A stretch of 64,000 nucleotides of DNA, taken from positions 9,663,152 through 9,727,151 of the forward strand of contig OZ034966.1 of the NCBI GenBank assembly GCA_964030785.1, written 5' to 3'. This document shows, one piece after another, positions 1 to 10,654 of the stretch. This DNA is from Siderastrea siderea (taxonomy: Eukaryota > Cnidaria > Anthozoa > Scleractinia > Rhizangiidae). A program made the position numbers and the translations under genes. Within the stretch, counting starts at the first letter, position 1. Every line of letters starts with the position of its first letter. Below the pieces are notes generated by a model. The model had not been told where the DNA came from. It made no database searches and was given only the letters and a program-made list of their open reading frames with translations.

Positions 1-393
1 AAGCTTGTCCCTCTTGTTGAAACAATATCTCTCATAAATCTCGTTTACTTCGCCGATGCAATGCTTTTCCATCTTGCCCATAACCACACGCCAGTCGTTC
101 GCATTCTCCGTTTCGGAATAACTGAAGGTTTTGATCACCTTGAGACCATCATCGCCGATTGCGTGCTTGAACATAGCGAGCTGATACTCTGCACTTTCTC
201 TTTCCAATCGAGAAATGACGAAATAATTGTTGTATTTCTCTTTCCATAACTTCCAGTTTTCGGCGATTTCTCCAGTTGTCTTCAGATCAAGATGCTGGGG
301 CGGCAAGATCTGGTGAAACATTGTTGATTGCGATGCTTGCGGCTGAGCCGTTGCACCAAGGCTTGAACCGGAATCTCCTTCACCTCCTGGCAT
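1..393 (-). CDS. Gag N-terminal part of a Ty3/gypsy-like LTR retrotransposon (partial)
   Basis: An open minus-strand frame starts at the ATG at 393-391 and runs 131 codons off the left edge without a stop. After a Gly/Ser/Gln-rich start, residues 42-60 contain WKLWKEKYNNYF, and residues 119-130 contain YERYCFNKRD. This Trp-rich helix pattern is typical of invertebrate Ty3/gypsy capsid (Gag) proteins. A primer-binding site and an LTR lie directly upstream on the same strand, in the order expected for the 5' end of such an element. Gag would form the cytoplasmic particle that packages element RNA. Protease, RT and integrase would lie to the left, outside the window, so whether the element is complete cannot be judged. 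The visible frame has no stops or frameshifts, which suggests a fairly recent copy. The family call rests on pattern and context, not on a search. Confidence 0.7.
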   Translation of the reverse strand, partial: MPGGEGDSGSSLGATAQPQASQSTMFHQILPPQHLDLKTTGEIAENWKLWKEKYNNYFVISRLERESAEYQLAMFKHAIGDDGLKVIKTFSYSETENANDWRVVMGKMEKHCIGEVNEIYERYCFNKRDKL

Positions 394-430
394 CGTAGAC
401 GGTTTACGTTGTCAAACGATGAACAGAGTT

Positions 431-448
431 AAACTCCCGCTGCCACCA
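431..448 (-). promoter_or_regulatory. Primer-binding site of the LTR retrotransposon
   Basis: On the minus strand this reads TGGTGGCAGCGGGAGTTT. It starts with TGG, the complement of a tRNA CCA tail, and lies immediately inside the LTR boundary at 449. That is where reverse transcription of an LTR element is primed. The tRNA species was not identified. Confidence 0.65.
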
Positions 449-664
449 TGTAATAACAGCACAGGATTCGTGGTAAACTCAAAAGAAGAACCTTTAATTC
501 GTAGAGATCCTAACTGTGGTCGTACATCCTTTCAAGTGTCCTATAACACTTCATTTCGAATAACTAATTACCTCGAGCCTGAATAAATTACATCAAAGCA
601 TGCAGCGAAAGAATTTAACACATTATGACAGACTCCTACGACGCCTTCTAAACATCAATGTACA
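449..664 (-). mobile_element. 5' LTR of the Ty3/gypsy-like element (minus strand)
   Basis: In element orientation the segment begins TGTACATTG and ends TTATTACA, fitting the TG...CA rule. It abuts the primer-binding site at its 3' end. At about 216 bp it is short but possible for an invertebrate gypsy element. The partner LTR and target duplication lie outside the window, so the outer boundary (about 664) is provisional. Confidence 0.55.
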
Positions 665-670
665 ATTTTA

Positions 671-1255
671 GCCGTCGGACGTACAAGCAAAGTCACGCCC
701 CCACCGTGGTACAAGGAGGGGGCGGGGGTTGATGGAACCCCCTTAGGTTTTCGTTATGTACAATATTTCGAAAAGATTTCACCTTTGGTAGAAAAGCCTG
801 CGATGAGCTCTACAAGATGAAGCATATAGTATGGTTGCGGCACCGCTTGGGGCCTGTGACGTCATCCAAGATGGCGGCCATCTTGGCCCCCATTTTGAAT
901 TTTACTCAAAATTAGAAATTATGGAGAAAACTGAAAACAAAATTGAAAATGCTGGACATGAAGAATATGACGAAATTAAATATTTTGCTGCTTTCTGTAA
1001 TCATTTTTTGTTTTTTTCACCAAAAAAGGGTTAAAAACACGCATTTTTCTTCAAAAATGGTTTCACCACCAGTTACTTATGACGTCAAATCTTGTAACCA
1101 TAGCAACTGATTTTCATCAAACTTGAGTCAAAATGTGTCAAGGGATATGCGCACAGCTACTGAAAACGGCATGGATAGATGGTAATTCATCGTAAGCTCA
1201 AGCAAAACCTTATGGGGGGAACATGCCCCCCCCCCACCTCTTGTACGGCCGAAGG
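671..1255. mobile_element. piggyBac-like MITE, copy 1
   Basis: A non-coding element of about 585 bp. Its ends are imperfect inverted repeats around CGGACGTACAAG (left) and CTTGTACGGCCGAAGG (right), followed by TTAA at 1256-1259. The left flank is TTTA rather than a clean TTAA. The interior carries CAAGATGGCGGCCATCTTGG and several TGACGTCA-like motifs. It aligns along its length, in the same orientation, with the copy at 2495-3075. TTAA targets with CC-starting ends are the piggyBac pattern. No transposase is encoded. Confidence 0.6.
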
Positions 1256-1284
1256 TTAAATCATTCCACTCCTATCGTAACTAG

Positions 1285-1570
1285 CATTGCTGGCTATAAT
1301 GGAGACGATGTCGAACTCTCGATCTGACGATCTCGAGATCGAAGGGTCGGTGGTTCGAGGTCTCTGCATTGTATCGTGTTGTTTTCTTGGACAAGGAACT
1401 TTACTTCACATGGCCTCTCTTTATCCAGGTGTATAAATGGATACCAGCAAACCGTTAGGGAATCCCAAACAGAAAAGCTTGGGTAGGGGGGGACTCTGCG
1501 ATGGACTAACATCCCATCCAGGGGGAGTAGTGATGCTCCTTGTCAAGACCGACGCTCATCTTCAATAAAC
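1285..1570 (+). mobile_element. tRNA-derived SINE-like repeat, copy 1
   Basis: The repeat has a GGTTCGAGGTCT B-box-like sequence near 1351, then a body with the diagnostic stretches GTGTATAAATGG and GCGATGGACTAACATCCCATCC. Related copies occur at 41565-41770 and 53945-54240 in the same orientation. This body matches a SINE-like repeat I recall as common in coral genomes. It lies in the intron before the exon at 1621, as the other two lie in the introns before the pentraxin last exons. Confidence 0.6.
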
Positions 1571-1620
1571 CATTGAACCTTCGGTTATATAGCAGAGGTA
1601 ACATCATTTTTTTCTTGCAG

Positions 1621-1933
1621 AGATGTTGTCCCCGTTAGTCGCTGGAGTCACGTGGCAATGACCTGGACTCGTGCAGACCGTGTAGCGAGATTGTTTATAA
1701 ATGGAGAGATGAAACGCAATCGCATTGTTCCCGACAATTCCAATATAAACTTCAGGAATTCTGGCCATGCAGTATACGACATTGGCTTGAAAAGAGACTC
1801 CAGAACCACAACAAATGCGTACTTCAGTGATTTGATGGTATTCAGCCGTGCGTTCCAGTTTTCACTCTCTGATAATGTAAATGAGATAAGAGATGGGATT
1901 TTTCTTAACCATCCACTATATAGTTACATATAA
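1621..1933 (+). CDS. Last exon of a LamG/pentraxin-like (concanavalin A fold) protein
   Basis: A pyrimidine-rich tract ending TTTTTTTCTTGCAG (to 1620) precedes an open frame that ends in TAA at 1931-1933. One base completes a split codon and then about 103 codons follow. The residues RWSHVAMTW, then VARLFINGEM, then a YFSDLMVFSRAF-type strand are the pattern of LamG_3/pentraxin-like jelly rolls (W-x-H-V-A-M-T-W, then a loop and x-N-G). The phase equals that of the last exon of the three PAN-pentraxin genes, so this is probably the end of a related secreted or membrane protein. It lacks the QDQDS calcium motif of those genes and shares little residue identity with them. Upstream exons were not found in 1-1620, where the LTR element and MITE sit. 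The gene could therefore be 5'-disrupted or have a long intron reaching left of the window. Confidence 0.6.
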
Positions 1934-2314
1934 CCCTTTACAAGCGACCCCGAACTTTTATGACTGGAAAATTTTCCAAGTCTGCACACCCCTTCACCCC
2001 TGCAAAATGTTGAAAAAGGTACAGAGTTGAAAACAGGATTTGGACATTTTGAAGGGGAAGACAGGGAAGTATGCAAGTGTGCCACAGTTCAGGCGGTCAA
2101 AATTTGAAAGTCTAGTGTTATTTGGGGGTGACATTAAGCTGCTGTCTCTTAGACCCCTTCGTGTAAACTGGAGAGTCTGTTGTTATATTAATGAAATTTA
2201 TATACTGCATTTCTCGTATGTACATGGTCAAATGTGCTTCACAGCAACTGGGAGATTAGGCGCAAATGACAGCCGCAATCAGCGCATGAGTGAACTCACC
2301 TCGGCCACCCAGCC

Positions 2315-2320
2315 AATAAA
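2315..2320 (+). terminator. Possible polyadenylation signal AATAAA
   Basis: A canonical AATAAA lies about 380 bases after the stop codon of the exon ending at 1933 and before the second MITE. It is a plausible mRNA 3' end signal, though such hexamers are common in AT-rich DNA. Confidence 0.35.
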
Positions 2321-2494
2321 TGTATCTTAACTGGCCAGACCAAGACAGGTCCCTCTCTTTTTTCAGTGAGGGGGTGTGAGTTCTTTTTACTCCCCTAACT
2401 AATTTTTTACAAACAGGTGTCGGAGACAAGCCAACTACAGCTCAACGTGATCGCCCAATGACGCTATTTTTTTAAACTGAGACAAGATGTTTAA

Positions 2495-3075
2495 CCCTCG
2501 GACGTATAAACAAAGTCACATCCCCACCGTAGTACAAGGGGGGTTGTTGAAACCCTCCCCCGGGTTTTTGCTGTGTTTCAATATTTTGAAGAGATTTTGC
2601 CTTTGGTAGAAAGCTTTTGATGTGCTCTACAAGATGAAGTCTATATTATGGGTTGGGGTGCTGCTGAGGGCCTATGACGTCATCTAAGATGGAAGCCATA
2701 TTGGCCGCCATCTTGAATTTTACCAAAAATTAGAAATCATAAAAAATGGCAGAAACTGGAAATTGTTAATTCTCTTCCTGTAAAATATGACATAATTGAA
2801 GACTTTGCTGCTTTTTGTGTACAATTTGTGCTTTTTTCACCTAAAAAGCCGAAAAACACACAGTTTTACCCAAAAATGGCTTGACCAGCTGTTACGTATG
2901 ACGTCATATCTCGTAACCATAAAAACCGATTGTCACCAAACTTCATCAAATTGTGTCTAAGGAATATGTCTATAGCTACTGTAAACGGCAGGTTCTGACA
3001 AAAAATCGTCTTGGAAAAATTGAAGAAAAACATTATGGGGGCATCCACCCCTCCCTCCTCTTGTACACCCCAGGG
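2495..3075. mobile_element. piggyBac-like MITE, copy 2
   Basis: An element of 581 bp flanked by TTAA on both sides (2491-2494 and 3076-3079). Its ends are CCCTCGGACGTATAAACAAAG on the left and CTTGTACACCCCAGGG on the right, imperfect inverted repeats beginning CCC. It contains CATATTGGCCGCCATCTTG and aligns with 671-1255. The clean TTAA duplication and CCC termini support a piggyBac-type non-autonomous element. Confidence 0.7.
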
Positions 3076-3079
3076 TTAA

Positions 3080-6000
3080 CACAGCCAGCATAATCTGTAC
3101 CAGTTATTTATAACCCTTGGTAAGGGATCACGAAAGTGGAAGCCTGAGCATTGCTACTTTACAATGTTCTTTTCATAAAATACGTAGCAAACTTCTTAAG
3201 TTAGGCCATGGTGCTTGCCCCAGCTAGTGATCACGTGCGACCTCAGGATTATTTTGGACAGTTTCGCTCCCAAGGCCGACGTCCTATCTTATAAACCAAG
3301 ATAACCAGGCGGCGGAAAACTGAGAACCTAGCCCCATTACTGTTCGCGAAGAAACTGGGAGCGTAGTCCACAGTGTTGGTATCGCTATTTAAAGACCCAT
3401 TGGCACTTACCGTGAGGCACTGCGCATTGTTTATCTTGATTCGACCGGACATGGGCCGCGATCTCTCGAGAGGAAAAATTACAGCCTCTCGTCTCGAGGA
3501 AGAAATGAACACTGAGTTTGAAATGTCTGTCGTGAGTAATTTTTTTAGTCTCAACAAGCAGCCCTGTCAGATATCAAAAGCCCGCCAAACAATTTTTGCG
3601 GACAATTTTTTTGTTTTGGGCCGCTCAATCCGCCTTCGCCTCCAATATAATAACGCCGAAGACGCAGGAAAATTGTTCCTACTTTCACCGAACGTTTGAG
3701 ATCGATGCGAACGAAATTGAAACCTCCAGCGAGCCGTGAAGTTTTCTGTATAAGAAACATACTTCAAGTCGGCTCTTTTCTGTCCGTTGCAACTAATTTG
3801 CATCGGGCATAATTTCAAATGAGCACCGCCGGCGGACGCTGTTTTTAGCCACTTTTGAAACTCACATCGAAAACATTTCGACGGCCATAGACGCGGAAAA
3901 CCTCTTCAACTTTCGCCGAAAGTTTTATTTCAATGTAGAACAAAACGAAGCCGCCAGCGAGCCGAGAGGTTTTGTACTGCATCTCTATTTTGCCGTGCAG
4001 ACAATACTTTGTTCTGGTCTATTGGTCACGTATGTTGAAAAATTCACCTCACAGTAAACTAGTACACTAAAAAGAGATAACAAAACGATTCCAGAATAAA
4101 TTTTAAAACACTGTGAGGGGCACTTATAGGCGATCTAGTAGACTTATTTCATTTACATGAAAGACCAAATTTGTGAGCCAAACCCGAAGGTTGCAGTTTC
4201 TTGCCGGCCACTCTCGAGCCTTTGGCGGCATCGCTCTACGGAAAAGTTCCAATCGCGACCAAAAATGGCTTCTAACACATCACAACGCGAAATATCACGT
4301 AGAATATATGTTATATGTTTCTTTATACTTCACAGGTGAGCAAAATTGGCCGAACATTGCGCGATGGAACCAGATTACTTTGGATCTTTCAAACAGTCGC
4401 GAGGGCTGAGTATTTTCGTGGTCCACGAAATTCAATTACGACCGCGTTGCATTATGGAAAGTGTCAATGGGTCTTTAATATATTTTTTCTGGGTCAGTTG
4501 GAGAGATCACAACCTGGATTACTGGCGGCTTGGATGGACGTTTTTTACATTCTGACGCCCGATCTCAAACTAAACTTGTGAAAAAGTCAACAAATCGATA
4601 TGGAAAAAATGCGCCATATAAATGACACTATCATTACCAAATAACATCAAACAGAAAGAAATTAAAATCAGTTGACAAACTAACAGCCCTACCTGTAGGG
4701 GTTTATGAAGGGAGTTACACTTTGAAATTCCGTCGACACAATCAGCAGGTGGAGCCACTATGTACAGCATGATGACCGAAAAGTAATAGCGTCCACATGA
4801 ATGACCAAACGTAAAGACTTTGTCCACGTATTAGAACCTCCTTGACCAACATTGTGAATGCACTTTGAATATACTTTGTTTCTAGACGAGACGGAGAGTT
4901 GGGGGTGCAAGAGCTCACTTCGCAGTCAGATGTAGGGTTTTGAATTATTTCGTCACAAATCGTCAGTGTTCTGTTGCATGTGTTTGAATTAACCTTAGAT
5001 GTCACCCCTAAACGTTCAATGTTTTGATTTCTAAGTTTAAGTTAATTTTTTTTTTGGAAATATAACACTTAAAATAGTTACAGAATGTCATGTGATTTCA
5101 ATTTGCTAAAGACTATGTAGTTTGTCTGCGTGGAAACTATAAATATTAAAAATCTAATTGTTATGTCAAGTCAGGTTCTTAATTTATTAACAAATGGTTC
5201 ACGGAAACTTTGGCACTTCTTAGTTCCTCTATTGTGAAAACTATAAATAAAGTTGAAACTAATTGTAAGCATATAACATAACTTTTTTCAACATTACCAA
5301 AGAAGCTGCCTCATCTAAAATGTTACAAAAAGGGAAAATAATTAAGAATGACTTGCTGTGAGAATCGAGCATTCGGCTGTGGGAGTTGAAAAATCGATTT
5401 CTTTCATTTTTTACTCATAAATAGGTATTGGTAAAACTAGAAACCTGATATGGTTCGTTTCTGCCAGAAGAGCTTTCGTGTGGAGAAAAACGATAGCATC
5501 GATTCTCGCGTACGTTCGTGAGAATAAAATCATAGCAATTTAATCTTGAAAATCAGTACTATCTATGCAAACTTGCATCGCACTTGTGAAGTAAAGCGTA
5601 CAGAAAAAGATAGTCACTTTCTATTAACAGGACAAGTCTTATTATGAACTAGACACTAATTAAACAGCAGTAGGGAAATTTACCGAACACGATCAATTCC
5701 ACCGGAATAATGATGGGTTTTAGTGATTAGATAAACATTGATTTGGAGGCCAACTTCTTTGAAAGGATTTAAACACGTGCCATAATAATTTAACAAGCGA
5801 GTGGAATAATCGTTGTATTAAATTCTCAACTTCTTAGCTGAATTTTTAGACATTGTTTTGGACAAAATTTTTACTTCGCAGCGAAAACTTTTGAACACCG
5901 CGGCAATTGACATCTTGGCATCCATTTTCCATAAAAGGAAAAAAAGCACGTTTGTTCGCTGATAACCTGTGTGCAGTAAACCAATCAGAAAGCTGGAAAT

Positions 6001-7142
6001 TCAATAACCAAGATTGAGAATTTAATAACTTCGTTTATTCCGTGTTTTTCTTATAAGGATTCAAGTATGGAAAAATAAACACAGTTTTAAAACACAGAGC
6101 AGTGTCTTTTTATGTTCTCTACAATAACAGAGATTTAGAATTGAATAATATCTTTTCTTTTTACAGTAATTCTTGAAAGCATCCAAAAATGGAAAAACTA
6201 AACACAGTTTTAAAAAACAGGGAACTGGGTTTTCCTAAGTTATCTCAATTATACATTTTTTTTAGCTCAGTTGAACTACAAATTAAGAGGGTATCACTTC
6301 TGTCTTTTATCGTCAATTTCGTAACAGAGAGAATTCGATTCTGTTCGATACGTTTTAAGCAATCAAACTCAAAGAAATCCCATCACTTCGATCAAGTTCC
6401 AGTTGAAATTTCTTTCCATAAGCTAACCCAAGTTTTGTGCCAGGCTCTACGTAAACATTGTTATAACCGCAAGCTACATTTTGTGCTTATTATTTTTCAG
6501 TCCACACGATTATTTAACTAACTGCTGTCACTGAATTTGGATCTTGTAAAGTGGAATCTTTGGATCACGGTTCCTCTACTTGCACTGAGCCATAAATGGC
6601 ATGGACCACGCACGGACAGAGCCGTCAGTGATGCGGCAATCCTGATACTGACGCAAACATACTCATGCAGACCCATATCGGTTTTACCGAATTTGCCGAC
6701 AGCATAGCACGTCTATATCGGCAAACGTGTGCAAAGCAATACATTTATCATCAAGACGTCGAAATTTCATAGAGCAATAAATTATAAAACAGAAAGTTTG
6801 TTCTTGTTGAAGTACAAAACCTTAAAGCTAATTAGACATTTCCATGTAAAGAATAATTAAAGTTGGGTATATCCTGTCTTTTATACCACTACCTTAGCCG
6901 GACGTTCGCCAAAATTGTAGATCAATCTTTTGGGAAAAGGTTCCTACTTAATCACGAAATCATTCATTTAGATTCAAACTGCTAGAGCGGTTTTCAATTG
7001 AGTGTCGAAAGTAATTGGCGTTTTGCTTAAAAAATCTCGCGCCACTTTCTCGACCAATCACAAGTAAAAACGCAAACCAATCACGACTTGCTCGCACGCG
7101 TTTTCCCACGCTTTGCGCCGGTTAATTGGCGAGGGGAATTAA
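3080..7142. other. Unassigned, gene-poor stretch
   Basis: I found no convincing gene here. At 3600-3745 and 3880-3985 two segments share spaced similarity (ACTTTCRCCGAA, then CCAGCGAGCCG), so they may be an old tandem duplication. The 33-bp sequence at 5747-5779 recurs at 7503-7535. Short ORFs at 4157-5005 lack conserved motifs. From about 5000 to 7140 the DNA is AT-rich and featureless. Confidence 0.5.
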
Positions 7143-7148
7143 TTTCAG

Positions 7149-7428
7149 CATAGTTACTCTAGGGACTGGTTATGAAACTTTGCAAGTTTCAAAGGCCTTA
7201 ACAAAGGTGCCGCAATTTATGTTGAAAGTACTACGACAGTGCACAATGTTTTGGTTTTACGTTCGCACACTATGGCTTACTTAACAGTGACATTCTTATT
7301 GGTTAGTTGCTCGTGCAAAATTCAAAACCTATTGTCGTTTGTGCACTGTCAAGGCTAAAAGCGGTAACAAAAACATAAAACAAAGGACTTAGCTAAGCTT
7401 CATAACCAGATTCTTTTATTAACTATGC
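7149..7428. mobile_element. Small MITE with nested inverted repeats
   Basis: The ends CATAGTTA...GGTTATGAA and TTCATAACC...TAACTATG are inverted. A second inverted pair (GACAGTGCACAA near 7234, TTGTGCACTGTC near 7341) lies inside. TTTCAG occurs directly on both sides (7143-7148 and 7429-7434) and may be the target duplication. There is no coding capacity and the superfamily is unknown. Confidence 0.5.
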
Positions 7429-7434
7429 TTTCAG

Positions 7435-9690
7435 GTTTTGGTTTTACGACACTCATTTGAAAAGCGCTCTAAGAGAAACTTTGAATTTCTGTTTTGAATG
7501 GAAGGAGGCCAACTTCTTTGAAAGGATTTAAACACGCTAAAGACACGTATACATGTACTAGGTAAAAACTTCAAACAAATGATTTCAAAACAGACCCCAC
7601 ACTGACCTTGCCATAATTTTTTTTTATTCTTTTTGCATAACACCTCACAGCGGGAGCTGCAGTGACAGTGTTGTACACAGAACTTTTTCACATAAGTTTT
7701 TAAGATTTGGTCAATAGTTACTCCAGGAATGAAATGCTAGTCGTTCACAACAGTAACAATCGATTTACTGTCGTTACGATTATCCAAAGCCCATAAGATC
7801 AATCTTGAGTCTATCCACTGGAGTGAACCTAAAGCTTCAGTGGACCACACACCACCTTTTTCTATTTTTCCCATACTATTTTGCAATAAAAATAATTTAG
7901 TCACCAAGCTGTTTTCAGCCGAATTTTTGCTGTATTATAGTGGGAACTTGTTACAAATTACAAAACTGGTGGAAGGTGAAATGACGGACTGGTTGCAATT
8001 ACAAGGACTTCTTCCTAATCCACTTCAATGCGGAACATGTAACAGAGACATTGATGGCTATCAGTGATCAGTCACTAAAGGGCTGTTAACAAATTTGCAA
8101 GTTTGAAATCGAGGAACAGGATTAGGACCGGAATATTATTCTCTTTGGCGAAACAAATGACACTTTCACAAAAGGCGGATCCGTTTTCGTCCATAAATCT
8201 ACCTTTTAAAAAGCCTTCTGGTCGCTATTGATAAGACTGGGAATAACAGATTTCAAGCGGTTAGCGATTGATTTTGCTGCTATTTTATAGTTGCAGTTAA
8301 GAAGGGTTAGGGGCTTCCAATTCTTTATTACGGAACGGTGTCCATCCTTCTTGGGGATAAGTTTAATAATGCCTCTTTTTTGTATTATTGATAATTGGCA
8401 CGATTCTCAGTTTCTTTCGAGTGTTTTTGAGACGTCAATATAACTACGTATTGACGTCTCAAAAGCGAGCCATTGATTGGTCGAAAATTTCGCGCCCGTT
8501 AGTGTTGGGCCCCTTCCATTCAAAACAGAAATTCAAAGTTTCTCTTCAAAAAGCGGCCAGAAATGTAAATTGCTTCGCCGTTTGAAAGATAAAGGAAAGC
8601 GATCTTCAACTTTAGACTCCACGTTATCGAAAAGGAAAGGTAAAGCAAGAATATAAACGTATTTTGATTAGTTTATAACAGTTGGTTTTTGTCCGAGGTG
8701 CTGTTGTGCGCGCGCCAATCACTTAATCATGTTTTTGAAAAAAGTTTTGAACGAAAAGGTCGTCGAGTTTGTGTTATTTTATCTGTTTTGTCGACTTCTG
8801 GAACCTAACATTGACTACATAAAGATGCTACAGTTTGAATTCATTTGTGTAAAGCACCGATTTATGGTGAGAAAAGCCCATATTTTGATAATATGCATGA
8901 AGTGAAAACCCTAGAGTGCAAATCAAAACTTTCCTGTGAGGTGGAATTTCTATCAGAATGTCAACTGATTTCACCGATATTACGAAGAAATACTAATTTT
9001 CTAACGGGCAAATAAACCAGGCCAAACGGAATATTATTTTGTCCAACAGTATAAAGCAGCTGAATCTATTTGTTTCCCATTTAATAGTGTTCTTTGATTA
9101 ATTGAACACTTGAAAAATGTTTTTAGTTGTTAAGTTTCGATGTATGTAGAAGCTGATTGCAAGCCAACTGCACCTGAAAAACACAATCGTTTCGAGAAGA
9201 ATAAAGTGCGCAAAGACGGCTGGAGATATCTTGGGAAAAGAATAATGAAAGCGCCGCGAATTCCACAAATTCTGGTCAAAAATAGCCTTAATCATTTTTC
9301 CTGTTTCCCCAGTCCTCTCCCAACACAAGCTGCTTAGCTGTTTCATCTTATTCTTTATCTTGTGTGCATTTTCCTTGAACACATAATTGAAGTTTTGAAG
9401 ACGTCATTGTCACCTCTCCAATCACCCCACATGTGTTCGTTGAGAAACGATTGTAAATTGACATGTGGTGCATGATGCCTTTTTGCATTTTAATTTTGTA
9501 CTTAATTGGTTCCACGCCGACGCCACTTCTTGTGTGTGGACACCAGTGATAGGCTCCACAAAATTGGCCGCATGCAACACAACCCGGTGTGTCTGAACAT
9601 TAGGGACATGCATTGGCATGCTCCCCAGTCGTCGCTATGGACCTCCGTCCCTGGAAGCAATCCCTCTGCAAGATTGGCATGAGGGTAGCC
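7435..9690. other. Unassigned region with an inverted segment pair
   Basis: The segment 7463-7510 (GAGAAACTTTGAATTTCTG, then TTTTGAATGGAAGG) recurs inverted at 8500-8550, which suggests an old fold-back or two remnants of one element. No conserved protein was recognised. Short ORFs at 7840-8067 and 9098-9382 look incidental. Confidence 0.4.
8425..8464. repeat. Perfect 16-bp inverted repeat (hairpin)
   Basis: Arms TTTTGAGACGTCAATA (8425-8440) and TATTGACGTCTCAAAA (8449-8464) are exact reverse complements around an 8-nt loop. Each arm holds a GACGTC core. This is probably a remnant of a palindromic MITE; a structured regulatory site is possible but unsupported. Confidence 0.6.
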
Positions 9691-9698
9691 CTGTCACG

Positions 9699-9960
9699 AC
9701 AGTTTCAGTTTCAGTTTCAGTTTATTTAGTGCTTAATTTAGCATAGCTAATCCTAGGACTGGCCGTCTAACGGTGTATTAATGAATAAGTCATAATTTTA
9801 CAAGCAGAATGTCGCAAAAATACTAAAGGCTTAATACTAACGATGTATACAGTAGACAGACTATGTCTTCGTTACATGCATGTAATAATCTATTGTTGCC
9901 TCACAACCTCAAAGTGTCCCCGAGCTTGAGTAAACTGTGTTGTAATAACAACGAAAACTC
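9699..9960 (-). mobile_element. 5'-truncated LINE 3' end with (CTGAAA)n tail
   Basis: On the minus strand the segment ends in AATAAACTGAAACTGAAACTGAAACTG, a short-unit tail repeated at least three times (plus strand 9699-9726). Such tandem tails typify CR1/L2-like non-LTR elements. No RT sequence remains. The upstream limit is approximate. Confidence 0.5.
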
Positions 9961-10504
9961 AATTTTCATTTCCAGGTCTTCTTCCTCTGTTGCCTAAAAT
10001 TAAACAAAAAAGTTGTATTAGAAAAAGTGATGTTGGATTAAACCGCTTTTCTCCCTATATACCCCATACACTCGGGGCGTTGTCTAAACTTCAGATTAGT
10101 CTTTGATCAGAGTTCAGTATTAGTCTTCAGTAGTCTTTGATCAGAGTTCAAAATTTTTTATTGATTTGTCGTTCATATTAGGAACGTTGGCCATTTCGTC
10201 ATTTGCTTGTAAAATATTTGAAGGTATTTTTCTATTTTCAAGAAATTTTGTTGCTGTGTCAAAGTATAAAGTTGATACGGGAAAAGGACGGTGGCCCCTA
10301 TCCTTCCGCAAAGGAGTCACGAAAATTGATTTCTGAAACATAGCCATATGTTCACGTCACCAAGAACTAAATATGTATGATTCTGAAGTATTATACAACT
10401 TTACCTTGACTTTGTGAACGAACTTGCTTTCATCCACTTTTGCAACGAAAGGCGCCCCAAAAGGAACAATCAGCCGCTGCTGAAGATCCCAACCGCAAAT
10501 GTCA

Positions 10505-10654
10505 ATATAATGCAATACAATACAATACAAGTTTATTCAAGATCTAGAGAAAAATAAATAAATAAAATACATCTTGAAAAGGAAACACGAAAGTAACCCT
10601 ATAACGTTCCCATAAGATAAAGTAAAAAATAAAGAGAATGTATGTACACTAATT
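10505..10654 (-). mobile_element. LINE 3' tail with (ATTGT)n repeats
   Basis: On the minus strand the segment ends GAATAAACTTGTATTGTATTGTATTGCA, an AATAAA-like signal followed by a tandem pentamer tail. It abuts the outer edge of the large inverted repeat at 10655. Only a 3' untranslated piece is present. Confidence 0.45.

Noticed and set aside
4742..5005. Minus-strand Cys-containing ORF (TCNRTLTICDEI) with a nearby CAG|GTAGGG donor
   Set aside because: No pyrimidine tract or acceptor, no conserved domain and no paralogue. The evidence is too thin for an exon.
6189..6521. 110-codon plus-strand ORF
   Set aside because: No motif, signal peptide, splice context or second copy; the composition matches AT-rich background.
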